A program made the position numbers and the translations under genes. Under the pieces are notes generated by a model. It was given only the letters and a program-made list of their open reading frames with translations, made no database searches and was not told where the DNA came from. Shown here one piece after another: positions 1-9,990 of a stretch of 64,000 nucleotides of DNA (its first letter is position 1; each line of letters opens with the position of its first letter). The stretch spans positions 248,001 through 312,000 of the forward strand of contig NZ_LR215049.1 in assembly GCF_900660735.1 (NCBI RefSeq). Direction: 5' to 3'. Origin of the DNA: Metamycoplasma cloacale (lineage in GTDB: Bacteria; Bacillota_I; Bacilli_A; Mycoplasmatales; Metamycoplasmataceae).

Positions 1-278
1 GTGGCGAACTGCCAGCAATGATTATTACTGAAGCAATTGCCAGATTAAAACCTGGAGTGTTAAAAAAAGGTTCACATCAAAACGAGAGTTTTGAAAATGA
101 AGGATTGCTTGATTATCCACAATATACCAAACCGGCTGATTATAAAGGTTATAAGGTGCCAGAGGTTTTATTAAGTGGTGATCACAAGAAGATTTTGGAA
201 TGAAGAAAACAAGAAGCTTATAAGAAAACTTTAAAGAATAGAAAAGACATAATTGAAAGGATAAATAATGAGAACTAA
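1..278 (+). CDS. trmD: tRNA (guanine-N1)-methyltransferase TrmD, C-terminal part
   Basis: Partial gene entering from the left edge; the first full codon is at position 3. The remaining residues read [20 protein letters not shown] and later [20 protein letters not shown], the C-terminal signature of TrmD, which methylates G37 of tRNAs to prevent frameshifting. One in-frame UGA (201-203) sits where the family has Trp, so code 4 applies. The stop (276-278) overlaps the rplS start by 11 nt, the usual trmD-rplS coupling. Confidence 0.95.
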
Positions 279-624
279 ATTATTAGAAATTGTTGAAAGT
301 GACCAAATTAGAACTGATTTACCAGAAATCAGAGAAGGTTACAACGTAAAAGTTCACGTTAGAATTAAAGAAGGTAACAAAGAAAGAATTCAAGTTTTTG
401 AAGGACTAGTAATTGCTGCTTACGGTGAAGGTATTAATAAATCAATTTTAGTTAGAAAAGATTCATACGGAATCGGTGTTGAAAGAACATTCAAAATTAA
501 TTCTCCATTAATTTCAAACATTGAAGTGCTAAGAAAAAATAAAGTTAGAAGAGCTAAACTTTACTACATGAGAGATCTTAAAGGTAAAAGCGCAAGACTT
601 AAAGAAATTAAAACTAATAAATAA
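268..624 (+). CDS. rplS: 50S ribosomal protein L19
   Basis: 118-residue protein of normal L19 length. The internal stretch [19 protein letters not shown] and the [20 protein letters not shown] tail are typical of the family. L19 sits at the 30S-50S interface. An AAGG at 257-260 inside the end of trmD serves as ribosome binding site. The gene is translationally coupled to trmD and followed by a clear terminator, so this is the last gene of its operon. Confidence 0.97.
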   Translation: MRTKLLEIVESDQIRTDLPEIREGYNVKVHVRIKEGNKERIQVFEGLVIAAYGEGINKSILVRKDSYGIGVERTFKINSPLISNIEVLRKNKVRRAKLYYMRDLKGKSARLKEIKTNK

Positions 625-644
625 TTTTATTTTAAATAGAAAAT

Positions 645-667
645 CTCGGTTGAATTCCGAGTTTTTT
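645..667 (+). terminator. Rho-independent terminator of trmD-rplS
   Basis: Stem CTCGG (645-649) with CCGAG (657-661), 7-nt loop, followed by six T residues. Confidence 0.85.
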
Positions 668-715
668 ATATTTCACATTAATTTTTATATATGCCAATAT
701 GATAAAATTAATAAT

Positions 716-1120
716 ATGAACTTAGATAAATTAAAAGAATTACAAAAGAAATTAGAATTAAGTTATTGTCCATATTCAGGTGTACATGTTGCTTCGTTGG
801 CAATTGATGACCAAAATCGTGAATGATGAGGTGTTAATACCGAAAACCCAGCTTATCCAAGTGGATTATGTGCTGAAAGATCAGCTTTATTTGGAAGTGT
901 TGCATATGGTGCAAAAGTTGGTTCATTTACTGACATTCACGTAATTAGCAATAAAAAACATTTGTTATATCCTTGTTCGGGGTGCTTACAAGTTATTACA
1001 CAATTCCTTAAAAGAGATGGTTTAGTGCATTTACATAATTTTGATTTAAGTAAAAACCAAACTTTATCAATTAATGAATTAGTACCTTATCAAGTGAGAG
1101 ATGAAGACATTCGTGATTAA
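716..1120 (+). CDS. cdd: Cytidine deaminase
   Basis: 134 residues, full length for the small homotetrameric cytidine deaminases, which turn cytidine or deoxycytidine into uridine or deoxyuridine. The zinc site is visible: C52-A53-E54 (Cys ligand plus catalytic Glu) and P86-C87-S-G-C90. Two consecutive UGA codons encode WW near residue 37. No Shine-Dalgarno is seen; a TATGAT (698-703) ends 12 nt before the ATG, so the leader is very short. It complements the deo operon downstream in nucleoside salvage. Confidence 0.94.
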
Positions 1121-1127
1121 TTAATTT

Positions 1128-1162
1128 AATAAATGTATTTTTTAGATACATTTATTTTTTAT
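1128..1162 (+). terminator. Terminator after cdd
   Basis: AAATGTAT (1131-1138) pairs with ATACATTT (1146-1153), extended by flanking A/T pairs and followed by a T-rich run. Confidence 0.7.
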
Positions 1163-1232
1163 TTTTCAATTTTGATTATTATTCATTAGTTTTTCTTGAT
1201 ATTTTTTTAAAAAATATACAATTATAAGCAAT

Positions 1233-2378
1233 ATGAAATTTAAAGAAAAAATTGCTTGAATTCCTTTATCAATTAATGGTGTTGCACTAGGTTCATTAGG
1301 TGTTTTAGGAATATTTAATACTTTATTAATGAAGTTAAATACATACGATGATTTGTTTATAAGCGGAATTAGCTTATTAATCTCTTCAATAATTTTATTA
1401 ATAGCAACTTTTTATTTTATTTTAATGTTCTTTAAATTCATCTTCACTTTTGAAATCTTTAAAAAAGAAATGAAGGATTTGAAATCATCTTCATTTGTTG
1501 CGACGTTTTTTCTTACTTCTCTAGCTTATGCAAATGCATTAGCTCATATATCTAGAATCATTTTTCAATATGACGCAATTGCATTAAACAAGGCATTAAT
1601 TTTACCAAATATAATTTATGCAAATTCAATTACCATTGGACTTTTATATTTTGGATACTTTTTTATCAAAGTATTTTGCAGACGTAATTATTTTAAAAAT
1701 GACATCTATGGAGCTTTTTGTGTACCACTTTTTGGAGTTGCCGTTTCATGTTGTTATTACAATAATTTTGGAAATATCATTCCAAGTATTTATTTACAGA
1801 TTTTATGAATCTTTACAGCTGTGTTATTTGCAATCATTTGACCATTCATTATTTTTAAATTGATTATACGTTCAAATCAAGAAGAAACTATGATTCCATC
1901 ACAAGCAATGGTTATTTCTCCCCCAAATATGTTAGGTTATGGTTTTTTTGTCATTTTCGCTTCAAAGAATAATCATTATTTTAAATTTATTAATAATAAA
2001 TTCTATTTAATAATTTCAACTATCTTTTTAATCATAGGTATTCTTTCAATCTTTGCATATATATTAGCAATTCACCGTACTAGATTGATTAAGTCAAATA
2101 AATTAACATGAGCTGCATTTACTTTCCCATTTATTATTCATATTCTATTTCTATATTCATATAACGAAAAAATTATTTATCTAATCGCAAATTATTACTG
2201 ACTATATTGTATGATTTTAAATATCACCGTTCTTTTATGAATAGCGCAAGTTATTTTTGTATTTTATTTAAATATTCTTCATTTTAAACATTTACATAAT
2301 TTATTTAATAACAAGAAAACTGAATATCAACGTCCTTATTTCTTTGTAAATAACTTTAAAATTAAACGCAATTTATAA
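1233..2378 (+). CDS. Probable TDT (TehA/SLAC1-like) family membrane transporter
   Basis: 381 residues with about ten hydrophobic segments, starting WIPLSINGVALGSLGVLG, which resembles the first helix (P-x-x-x-G-x-x-L-G) of the tellurite-resistance/dicarboxylate transporter (TDT) fold. Members of that family conduct anions such as C4-dicarboxylates, chloride or sulfite. The QAMVISPPNMLGYGFF segment also looks conserved-polar within a helix. The reading frame needs several UGA-Trp codons. No neighbour suggests a substrate. The family assignment is by fold pattern only; the substrate is unknown. Confidence 0.55.
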
Positions 2379-2385
2379 AAAAATG

Positions 2386-2391
2386 TAAAAT
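2386..2391 (+). promoter_or_regulatory. -10 box of RNase P RNA
   Basis: TAAAAT preceded directly by TG, placing the start of transcription at about 2398-2399, exactly where the P1 helix of RNase P RNA begins. Confidence 0.55.
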
Positions 2392-2398
2392 ATATTTA

Positions 2399-2697
2399 TT
2401 AAACACAGCCAACTGCTACGTAAGTAGAGGAAAATCCGCTCTAGCACAATCTGCGATGATTGTAGTGTTCATGCTAGATCTAATAAATCTAGGCAGAGTG
2501 ATGATCTGATGACTAGTGCAACAGAGACGAGCTTATTTAGTTAAGGTGCAACGATGTAAACTCCATGAGTTAGAAACCCAAATTTTGGTAGGGGAACTAA
2601 ACAAAGGGAATTGAACTAATGTTTAGAAATGTATTATTACATTTAGATAAATAGTTGGCGCTCATTTTGAGTACAGAAAGCGGTTTATCGTGTTTAA
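2399..2697 (+). ncRNA. rnpB: RNase P RNA component
   Basis: The catalytic RNA of RNase P, which matures tRNA 5' ends. Recognised by GTAGAGGAAAATCCGCTC near the 5' end (consensus GAGGAAA-TCC), GTGCAACAGAGA in the middle, AGAAACCC...TTTGGTAGGGG and the 3' ACAGAAAGCGGTTTAT. The ends pair: TTAAACAC (2399-2406) with GTGTTTAA (2690-2697). Length near 300 nt and features fit the type B / mycoplasma form. Confidence 0.9.
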
Positions 2698-2707
2698 AAA
2701 TCAGAAC

Positions 2708-2732
2708 AACTAGGAGTTTTCCTAGTTTTTTC
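2708..2732 (+). terminator. Terminator of rnpB
   Basis: AACTAGGA (2708-2715) pairs with TCCTAGTT (2720-2727) around a 4-nt loop, then T residues. Confidence 0.9.
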
Positions 2733-2799
2733 TTATTCTTTTCCTATATATCAATTATTTTGTTAGACAGTTTAGATAATTACATTAGGAGATTGAAAA

Positions 2800-3552
2800 A
2801 TGAATGAGTATTTATTATATTTTGTGTATAAATATAAAGGTAATTGAGATGAAATATATCATGCTTTAAAAAACTTTGAATTAATTGATAGTGATTATCA
2901 TAATCAAATTAAAAAGCAACAAGAGATGTCGACAAGTAAGTATGTAACTGTGTTAGATGATGGATATCCTGATGTATTAGTTAATGCTGATAAAATGCCT
3001 TTTTTGATTTTTTATCGGGGTGATTTAAAGTTACTAGACAATAACAATATTGTTTGTTTAACGGGTAATTTAATATCGAAAAACACCCTTGAATTACTGA
3101 AAGAGATTGAAAAAATTGATCAAGAAGTTACTTTTGTTAGTCTATTATGAAAAGGGTTGGATGAATTAATTGTTAAAAAGATTTTAGAAAATCCTAAATT
3201 AAAATTAGTCTTAATAGCACCATCGGGACTAAATAAATTAGAAATTGATTTCATTGATAAAAAAGATTATGCAAGAATTTTATTAATCAGTGAATATCCT
3301 GACGATTATCACGCAGTAAAGAAATCTTTTTATGACCGAAATAGGTTATTGAATGCTATTGCAAAGAAATTAGTTTTATTAGGAACAAAAGATAATTTGT
3401 TATATTCAATTATTGATTACTTTATTGCAAATCATAAAGAAATTGAATGTTTTATGACAAATGAATCAGATGTTTTGAATAATAACATTGAATTAATCAA
3501 TAATGGAGCAAAAATGATAACTAATTTAAATGGTATTGTTAAACATAAATAA
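2800..3552 (+). CDS. dprA: DNA-processing protein DprA (Smf), reduced
   Basis: 250 residues, shorter than typical DprA (about 280-370). The family start of the Rossmann-like domain is visible as VTVLDDGYPDVLVNADKMPF then LIFYRGDLKLL. The later motifs (GSR-x-x-T/S, GG-x-A-x-GID) are not recognisable; VCLTGNLIS and LLWKGLDELI stand in their place. DprA loads RecA on incoming single-stranded DNA. An AGGAG at 2787-2791 supports the ATG at 2800. Degeneration suggests a changed or weakened ssDNA role. Confidence 0.75.
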
Positions 3553-3628
3553 AATTGAAATTTTCATATAAAATTATTAAGAATAATAATTTATATTATA
3601 TTAATTAGATTTTATAAGGAGATAATTT

Positions 3629-4345
3629 ATGACACCACATATTAATGCAAAAGACGGTGCTTTTGCTAAATTAGTTTTAATGCCTGGTGATCCATTAAGA
3701 GCTAAATATATTGCTGATACATATTTAACTGACGCGAAATTAGTTTCAGATGTTCGTAATGTATTTATGTATACAGGATACTACAATGGCCACAAAGTTT
3801 CAGTTTGTGCATCAGGTATGGGAGTTCCTTCAATTGGAATTTATTCATACGAATTATTCAAAGAATATGGTGTTGAAGCAATTATTAGAATTGGTTCAGC
3901 AGGAAGTTTTAAAGCTGAAATTAAAAATTATAGTTTAGTATTAGCTGATAGTGCATACGGTGAAAATATTGCATTTAGAAATGGTATTTTACCAGGACAT
4001 ACAGAAACTGTTGTTATGCCAACTAAATCATTGAATAAAGAAATCATGGATAAAGCTAAATCTTTAAACATGAATGTTTTAGAAAAAAGAGTTATGACAG
4101 AAGAAGCTTTCTATACAGATAAAACTGTTGAAGAAAGAGTTGAAATATCGGGCGGAGCAGTTTGTGTTGAAATGGAATCATATGGTCTATTTTCAGTAGC
4201 AGAAAAACTTGGTAAAAAAGCAGCTTGTCTATTAACAATTTCTGATAATTTAGTAACACACGAATATACTACTAGTGAAGAAAGACAAAATTCATTCAAT
4301 GAAATGATGAAATTAGCTTTATCAGTAGCAGAAAACTACCAATAG
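3629..4345 (+). CDS. deoD: Purine-nucleoside phosphorylase DeoD-type
   Basis: 238 residues, normal for the hexameric bacterial PNP. It splits purine (deoxy)nucleosides with phosphate into base and (deoxy)ribose-1-phosphate. Motifs: [17 protein letters not shown] (phosphate loop), [32 protein letters not shown] (ribose-binding Glu) and LTISDNL (catalytic Asp). A strong AAGGAG lies 8 nt before the ATG. First gene of deoD-deoA-deoC. Confidence 0.97.
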   Translation: MTPHINAKDGAFAKLVLMPGDPLRAKYIADTYLTDAKLVSDVRNVFMYTGYYNGHKVSVCASGMGVPSIGIYSYELFKEYGVEAIIRIGSAGSFKAEIKNYSLVLADSAYGENIAFRNGILPGHTETVVMPTKSLNKEIMDKAKSLNMNVLEKRVMTEEAFYTDKTVEERVEISGGAVCVEMESYGLFSVAEKLGKKAACLLTISDNLVTHEYTTSEERQNSFNEMMKLALSVAENYQ

Positions 4346-4352
4346 GATTACT

Positions 4353-5648
4353 ATGAGAATAATTGATATTATTGATAAAAAAGTTCATAAAGAAGTATTA
4401 ACAAAAGAAGAAATTAACTTCTTTATTACAGGTTATACAAACGGAACAATTCCTGATTACCAAGCAAGTGCCTTATTAATGGCAATTAGATTAAATGGAA
4501 TGAATGATGTTGAAACTGCATATTTAACTGAGGCAATGATGTATTCAGGAGATACACTAGATTGAAAATATTTAGGTAAAACAATTGCTGATAAACATTC
4601 AACCGGAGGTATTGGAGATAAAGTTTCTATTGCTTTATGCCCAATTCTATCTGCACTTGGTTTAACTGTAGCTAAAATGTCAGGTAGAGGATTAGGTCAT
4701 ACCGGTGGTACTTTAGATAAATTAGAATCAATTAAAGGTTACAATTTTTCAGTAACGGATTCCGAATTTAGAGAATTAGTTGAAAAACACAACATTGCAA
4801 TTGTTGGACAAAATGAAAAATTAGTTCCTGCTGACAAAAAAATCTACGCTTTAAGAGATGTTACAGCAACAGTTGAATCAATTCCTTTAATAGCAAGTTC
4901 AATTATGTCTAAAAAATTAGCAACTGGTTCAGATTGTATTTTATTAGATGTTAAATGCGGAAATGGTGCATTTATGAAAGATCTTGAACAAGCTAAAAAA
5001 CTTGGTGAATTAATGATTGCTATCGGTAAACAATTAAACAGAAAAATTGCAGTTGAAATTACTAATATGGAACAACCATTGGGTAGAACAATTGGAAACA
5101 AAATTGAAGTACTTGAAGCAATTGATACATTAAAAGGAAGAGGTCAAACTGACTTTAATGAAATTATTTACTCATCAGGTTCAACTATCATTATGCTTGC
5201 TGGATTGGCAAATTCAGAAAAAGATGCACGTTTAAAAATTAAAGAAGTTATTGAAAATGGAAAAGCATACAATAAGTTTTTAGAATGAATTTCAGCGCAA
5301 GGTGGAGATATTAAGGTTTTTGATGATCCAAAATGATTAAACCCACAATACAAATATGAAATTAAATCTAATGCCGAAGGGTATTTAAAAATAAATTCAG
5401 CTATTTCATTTGGTTTAGTTGCAATGAAATTAGGTGCTGGTAGAGAGAAAAAAGAAGATAACATTGACTTCGAAGCTGGTATTTATTTAAATAAAGTTTC
5501 AAATGAATATGTAAATAAAGGTGATGTATTATTTACAATGTATTCTTCAAAACCAATCGATGTAAAACTTGAAAAAGAACTTTTAGATTCAATTGAATTT
5601 AGTAAAGAAAAACATAATATTAAACCAGTATTTGCTAAACTTTATTAA
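4353..5648 (+). CDS. deoA: Pyrimidine-nucleoside (thymidine) phosphorylase
   Basis: 431 residues across several UGA-Trp codons. Converts thymidine or uridine plus phosphate to base and sugar-1-phosphate. Motifs: [19 protein letters not shown] and [19 protein letters not shown], both diagnostic for the family. The ATG lies 7 nt after the deoD stop, so the genes are cotranscribed. Full length with no damage seen. Confidence 0.96.
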
Positions 5649-5675
5649 TAGTATTAAATAATGAATGGAGAAAAA

Positions 5676-6332
5676 ATGGATTACAATAAATTAGTTGATC
5701 ATACATTATTAAGCCCAGAAGCACTTACAAAAGATATTGACAGATTAATTGACGAAGCAAAAAAATACAATTTTAAATCAGTATGTATTGCTCCTTCATA
5801 TATTAAATATGCTAAAGAAAAACTACAAGGAACAGATATTCTTGTATGTACAGTTATTGGTTTCCCTTTAGGATACAATGCTACAAGCGTTAAAGTATAT
5901 GAAACAGAAATCGCTATTAAACACGGTGCTGATGAAATTGATATGGTTATTAACATTGGTCGTTTTAAAGATAAAGAATACGAATATGTTTTAAATGAAA
6001 TTAAGAAAATTAAAGAAGCATGTGGCGATAAAGTTTTAAAAGTTATCGTTGAAACTGCATTATTAACAGCTGAAGAAATTGCTAAAATTACCGAAATTGT
6101 TTCACAATCAGGTGCTGATTTCATTAAAACATCAACAGGTTTCTCATATAGAGGCGCATCATTTGACGATATCAAGATTATGAAAGCAAACGCAAGACCA
6201 GATTTATTAATTAAAGCATCAGGTGGAATTAAAACCGGAGATGATGCAATTAAAATGGTTGAATTAGGTGCTAATAGATTAGGTATGTCGAAATCAGTAA
6301 TAATTATGGAAGATTTAAAACTAAAAAAATAA
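5676..6332 (+). CDS. deoC: Deoxyribose-phosphate aldolase
   Basis: 218 residues. Cleaves 2-deoxyribose-5-phosphate to glyceraldehyde-3-phosphate and acetaldehyde, feeding nucleoside sugars into glycolysis. The Schiff-base lysine is in DFIKTSTGFS; the VIVETALLT segment is also typical. An in-frame ATG at 5661 exists, but GGAG at 5667-5670 is correctly spaced for the ATG at 5676, giving the family N-terminus MDYNKLVDHTLLSP. No phosphopentomutase (deoB) lies in this cluster. Confidence 0.95.
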   Translation: MDYNKLVDHTLLSPEALTKDIDRLIDEAKKYNFKSVCIAPSYIKYAKEKLQGTDILVCTVIGFPLGYNATSVKVYETEIAIKHGADEIDMVINIGRFKDKEYEYVLNEIKKIKEACGDKVLKVIVETALLTAEEIAKITEIVSQSGADFIKTSTGFSYRGASFDDIKIMKANARPDLLIKASGGIKTGDDAIKMVELGANRLGMSKSVIIMEDLKLKK

Positions 6333-6348
6333 TTTAGAAATGCTAATT

Positions 6349-6372
6349 AAAGTCCCTTAATTGGGATTTTTT
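6349..6372 (+). terminator. Terminator of the deo operon
   Basis: AAAGTCCC (6349-6356) pairs with GGGATTTT (6363-6370, one G-T pair) around a TTAATT loop, with trailing T residues. Confidence 0.8.
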
Positions 6373-6391
6373 AATTATTTTAATGTGATTT

Positions 6392-6400
6392 TGTTATAAT
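6392..6400 (+). promoter_or_regulatory. Extended -10 promoter of a small RNA
   Basis: TGT followed by a perfect TATAAT (6395-6400). No open reading frame follows, but a run of hairpins does. Confidence 0.7.
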
Positions 6401-6406
6401 TATATT

Positions 6407-6520
6407 AGTTCAATTCCACGATGAATTGGATTAACCTAGTTAATGTCTTATAAGTGTATTTCTATGCATACTTCTCTGAATAATTGAAAAAGAGATCTGC
6501 GGAGCTCTTTTTCGTTTTAT
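6407..6520 (+). ncRNA. Structured small RNA, family not identified
   Basis: About 110 nt between a perfect extended -10 and a strong terminal hairpin, with no plausible protein. Successive hairpins: TCAATTC with GAATTGGA (about 6410-6430), TTAAC with GTTAA (about 6431-6443), AAGTGT with the downstream ATACTT, and GAAAAAGAG (6486-6494) with CTCTTTTTC (6505-6513). The last arm can instead form TTTTTCGTT with AACGAAAAA downstream. The conserved SRP RNA loop is absent, so it is not 4.5S RNA. It could be an MCS4-like abundant mollicute RNA, which I cannot verify from memory. Confidence 0.55.
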
Positions 6521-6626
6521 TTAACGAAAAATACAATTAATATTTCCTGTTATTTAGATATTTTTAACTAAAATAAAAAAATTAATTATTTTGATTTAAA
6601 AATATTTTTTTGTATATAATATTTAA

Positions 6627-6730
6627 CGTAGCAACCATAACGAAGAGGATCCACCTGAACCCATTCCGAACTCAGCAGTTAAGCTCTTCAGTGCCGACGA
6701 TACCTTCACGGGAAAATAGGTCGTTGCTTT
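6627..6730 (+). rRNA. rrf: 5S ribosomal RNA
   Basis: Contains CCACCTGAACCCATTCCGAA and CTCAGCAGTTAAGCTCTTCA, the universal 5S core. Terminal helix AGCAAC (6630-6635) with GTTGCT (6723-6728). A TATAAT at 6615-6620 and a T run after the gene make it an independent transcription unit, away from 16S and 23S. Ends are estimated from the helix, within a few bases. Confidence 0.93.
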
Positions 6731-6765
6731 TTTTTATTTTTTTAATATATTTTTTTAAAATATAT

Positions 6766-6771
6766 TATAAT
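6766..6771 (+). promoter_or_regulatory. -10 box of tRNA-Leu/tRNA-Lys
   Basis: Perfect TATAAT 25 nt upstream of the tRNA-Leu 5' end. Confidence 0.55.
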
Positions 6772-6796
6772 TATTTAGTATTTAAAAAACCACCTT

Positions 6797-6883
6797 GCCC
6801 AGGTGGCGGAATGGTAGACGCTACGGACTTAAAATCCGTTGGCTGTAATGGCCGTGCTGGTTCAAGTCCAGTTCTGGGCACCA
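6797..6883 (+). tRNA. tRNA-Leu (anticodon UAA)
   Basis: Class II tRNA with a long variable arm. Acceptor GCCCAGG pairs with TCTGGGC; the anticodon loop carries TAA inside stem ACGGA/TCCGT; T arm CTGG-TTCAAGT-CCAG; CCA is encoded. UUA is the main Leu codon in this A+T-rich genome. Confidence 0.95.
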
Positions 6884-6886
6884 GTT

Positions 6887-6962
6887 GCGCCCTTAGCTCA
6901 GAAGGTAGAGCAAATGGCTTTTAACCATTGGGTCAGAGGTTCAAATCCTCTAGGGCGTACCA
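6887..6962 (+). tRNA. tRNA-Lys (anticodon UUU)
   Basis: Acceptor GCGCCCT with AGGGCGT (first pair G-T), D arm GCTCAGAAGGTAGAGC, anticodon stem AATGG/CCATT with loop CTTTTAA, T arm GAGG-TTCAAAT-CCTC, encoded CCA. Three bases after tRNA-Leu, so cotranscribed. Confidence 0.95.
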
Positions 6963-6978
6963 TTTCAAGAAATTGACC

Positions 6979-7009
6979 AAAAAATCACTCAATGAAGAGT
7001 GATTTTTTT
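6979..7009. terminator. Bidirectional terminator between tRNA-Lys and the lipoprotein operon
   Basis: AAAAATCACTC (to 6990) pairs with GAGTGATTTTT (6997-7007). A and T runs on both sides let it end the tRNA transcript on plus and the lipoprotein operon on minus. Confidence 0.85.
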
Positions 7010-7015
7010 GTTTTA

Positions 7016-8161
7016 TTAGTTAATATCAATTAAAGTATATTTTAGTAATTCACCACCATATTTTTCTTTAAATAAAATTTGATTGGTTGTATTATCGTCT
7101 AAATCATAAAAACTTCTTGTAGCGATAATAAATTTATTTAAATCAAATATGTCTAATTTGTCTGGTGCTTCGTATAATTTCGGGAATGTTCAAATATAAG
7201 GAATAATAGAAATTGTTTTTTCTTTGAATACAAAGAGATCTTCTTTTATAAAATCGGTTCCGTTTTCTAATCTAATGTTTTCATTTCTAAAGTTGGTAAT
7301 CATTTTGACTACTTCTTTGTATAGTTCATTTGCTTGTTCTCATTTTTCTTGTTGAGAAATTTTGGTTTTAATCTCGTTTAAATAATTTTTTAAATCATTC
7401 AGAAGATCTTGATGATTCTTAAATTCATAAAAAACAAAATCTTCTGTATCTGTTATTACTTCATTAATCTTATCTTTTATTTGTTCAAGCAATTTATTAT
7501 TTTTTGTAACAGTTAAATTGATAATAAATCCTTCTTCTGTTAATAAATAGAAATCTAAAATTGTTTCATCATTATTGTTTTTAGTTTCTTGAATTGAAAA
7601 ATCGATGATTTTATTAGATTTTGGCGAAAAGAAAGCACCGAGGGTTAAATTATTTTCGTGTACTTTTTTAATCGTGTTATTTATGTTTGAATTAAACTGA
7701 TCAAATACTGGAAAATACATATAAGTAAAGTGGTTTATATTGTATAAATAGAATAATCAGTTTTCCTCAAATAATTGATTAAATTGGTTTTTTTGTTTAT
7801 CTTTAGTAAAAAATGGTTTATCTGTATTTGATAGAGCTTCGTTTCCAAATATATTGATTAATGAATTATTAAAAAAGAGAGTTTTCTTTAAAGTATTAAA
7901 GTATTCGGTTTTCAAATTAGTTTGTTTTTCAATATATTCTTGTTTTTCATTTTCTTGATTGTCGTTGTATAGAATGTTTAATATTTTTTGAATAAAAACA
8001 TTATCTATGAAAATATTTCAATCGTTCTTTTCATTAATTACTGAATTTATGTTGTTATTAGTAATATTTTCCTTAATTTCTTGACTTTGACAAGACACAA
8101 CAGCAATAGGAGTAACAATTAATGGTATAGAAAGGAATAATGTATTTATTTTTCTAAACAT
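7016..8161 (-). CDS. Lipoprotein with central aromatic motif (third of three)
   Basis: 381 residues. Signal peptide with lipobox PIAVVSC, lipidation at Cys24. Around residue 135 it reads WLFYLYNINHFTYMYF, a cluster of aromatics built like those of the two lipoproteins upstream. Rest is low-complexity Asn/Lys-rich with no recognised domain. The ATG lies inside the end of the preceding gene (8 nt overlap), so it is coupled to it. Probably surface exposed. Fits what NCBI calls 'aromatic motif membrane protein' in mycoplasmas (recalled, not searched). Function unknown. Confidence 0.85.
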
Positions 8162-9008
8162 AGTTATCCTCTTTCAATAATAACAACATAGTTGCAGGTT
8201 CGTTATATTTCTTTTTCTTGATAACGTCATTTTCAAATCTATCATAACCATTTTGAATTCCATGTATTACTGCACTGTGGAAGATATTTGAAATCAATTG
8301 TAATGACACATAATCACCTTGAAAATTAGGGAAAAATAGATTTTCAGAATTGAATTTCATAATTGGATTTTCACTTGATTCATTGATAATTCTGAACCTA
8401 AAAATGCCATTATCTTTTAATAAATATAATATAGATGAGTTAACACTTTCAGCAGATTCTTCACCTTCTTCAAGTTTTTCTAAATAGTTGTTGTCAAAAC
8501 TGTGAGTATTTACTTCATTAAGTGTTGAAATATGTTGAATATATTCATTGCTCATTGAAGAATTTTCTACAGCCGGAAGAATAAATCATTCTTTAAAAAC
8601 TAATTCAAATTTATTTAAATTATTAAATATAAAGTATCAATTTGTTGAATATAAATTGTTTAATTCTTCAATTTTATTTCTATTTTGTTTGTTTTCTTTA
8701 ATTATTTTGGTTAATTCAGTAATTTGTTTTAATAACTCAATCTGGTATTCTAGATCATTTTGTTGATTTAGATATTTTGTTTTCAATAATTGATTGTTTT
8801 TAAATATTTTTAACAATATATCTTCAATAATGATTTTTGTTCTTTTAGCATCATCTTGAATAACGTTGCTATTTTTTACATCGTCATCAGGATTTAATAA
8901 ATTTTTTAAAATCTTTTTATTTTGATTAGAGTAATTCTTACATGAAATAGTACATAAAGGTAATGTGCATAATGTGGCTGTTATAATTAAATTTTTAATT
9001 TTTAACAT
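8154..9008 (-). CDS. Lipoprotein with central aromatic motif (second of three)
   Basis: 284 residues after choosing the ATG at 9008, which has GGAGG (9016-9020) at ideal spacing; an upstream in-frame TTG is less likely. Lipobox PLCTISC, Cys23. Residues 60-120 are charged and likely helical; the shared motif is WYFIFNNLNKFELVFKEW from residue 124. The SD lies inside the coding end of the preceding lipoprotein gene (14 nt overlap). Lipid-anchored on the outer face; function unknown. Confidence 0.85.
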
Positions 9009-9990
9009 TTGCAAACCTCCATGTAAATCTAAATGTATTTAATGAATTTTCATTCATTTTTTTAATAGCTTGGTAGCTGATTTCTGAATGAATTAAACTA
9101 AAATCATTCAATAAACCAATATCGTTTATTTGATTAATAACGTTTGGTATGTATTCTTCATCAATATTTGTTCAATATTCAATTTCTTTTGAATATTTGA
9201 GTTTTCATTCTTCTTTGAATAATGTTTCATATTCTTTGATAAATTCATTAATTGTTTTATTTTCATTAACGTTGTTAAAAATCAAAATGTCCGGAATAAT
9301 TTTAACTACATGATTTTCATTAATATCTACATATTTAAAACCCTTAATAGCTGAACGTTGATTTAGTATTAAATAAAAGGAAGTTAAATTTTTATTTTTA
9401 TATTCAAAATTTAATTCTGGATAAACAAATTCAATATAGTTTGTAATATTGATATTTTCATTTTTATAAACTAGATCTTGAAAAAGATTTTTTGATACAT
9501 ATTCGAATGATTTTGTTTGATAATCATCTTCATCTCTGTAATATTCCCCGTAGGGATTAAAAACGAATTTAAAATTATTTAAATGGTTTAGAAATCACAA
9601 TCAATCTTTATTAATTGTTTGTTTCAAAATTTCTTTAGAATTGGTTACTAATTTTGAATACAATTGGGCAGATTCAATTGATTTATCCCCTCTAAAAATA
9701 GGATATCACATTAATGCATTAGCTAATTCTTCAATCTTTGTATCTAGTATATTATTTTGTCAATTAATAAAATTTTCTATTTCAGTGTTGTTATTTTTAA
9801 ATTGAAAATCTATTAAGTTTTTAATTATTGTATTAGTAGATAAATCGTTTTTCTTATATAATGAACTTTCATTTAAATTGATTTTTTCTTCTTTGTTTTC
9901 TTTATAACAAGAAATTGTTATGTTAGGGATTATTAGTGTCGATAACAGAGAAGATGTGATAAATAAATTATTTTTTAATAATTTTTTCAT
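8995..9990 (-). CDS. Lipoprotein with central aromatic motif (first of three)
   Basis: 331 residues. Lipobox NITISC with Cys28, then an Asn/Lys/Glu-rich linker. The shared motif begins at Trp130: WLWFLNHLNNFKFVF. Many more aromatic residues follow than is usual in mycoplasma lipoproteins. It overlaps the 3' end of the ABC ATPase gene (9968) by 23 nt, so it is translated as part of the exporter operon. No enzyme motif is seen. Possible roles are an exporter partner or a surface binder; both are inference. Confidence 0.85.

Noticed and set aside
4563-5330. Apparent stops in deoA and many other genes
   Set aside because: All are UGA and fall at Trp positions; tRNA-Trp(UCA) is present, so these are intact genes and not pseudogenes.
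5661-5675. Upstream ATG for deoC
   Set aside because: GGAG at 5667-5670 lies within the extension and is spaced for the ATG at 5676, which also gives the family N-terminus.
6407-6520. Small RNA as SRP (4.5S) RNA
   Set aside because: The conserved SRP domain IV (GGTCAGG...AAGCAGC-like) is absent.
6610-6924. 104-codon open frame on plus
   Set aside because: It runs through the 5S rRNA and two tRNA genes; no SD and no protein-like composition.
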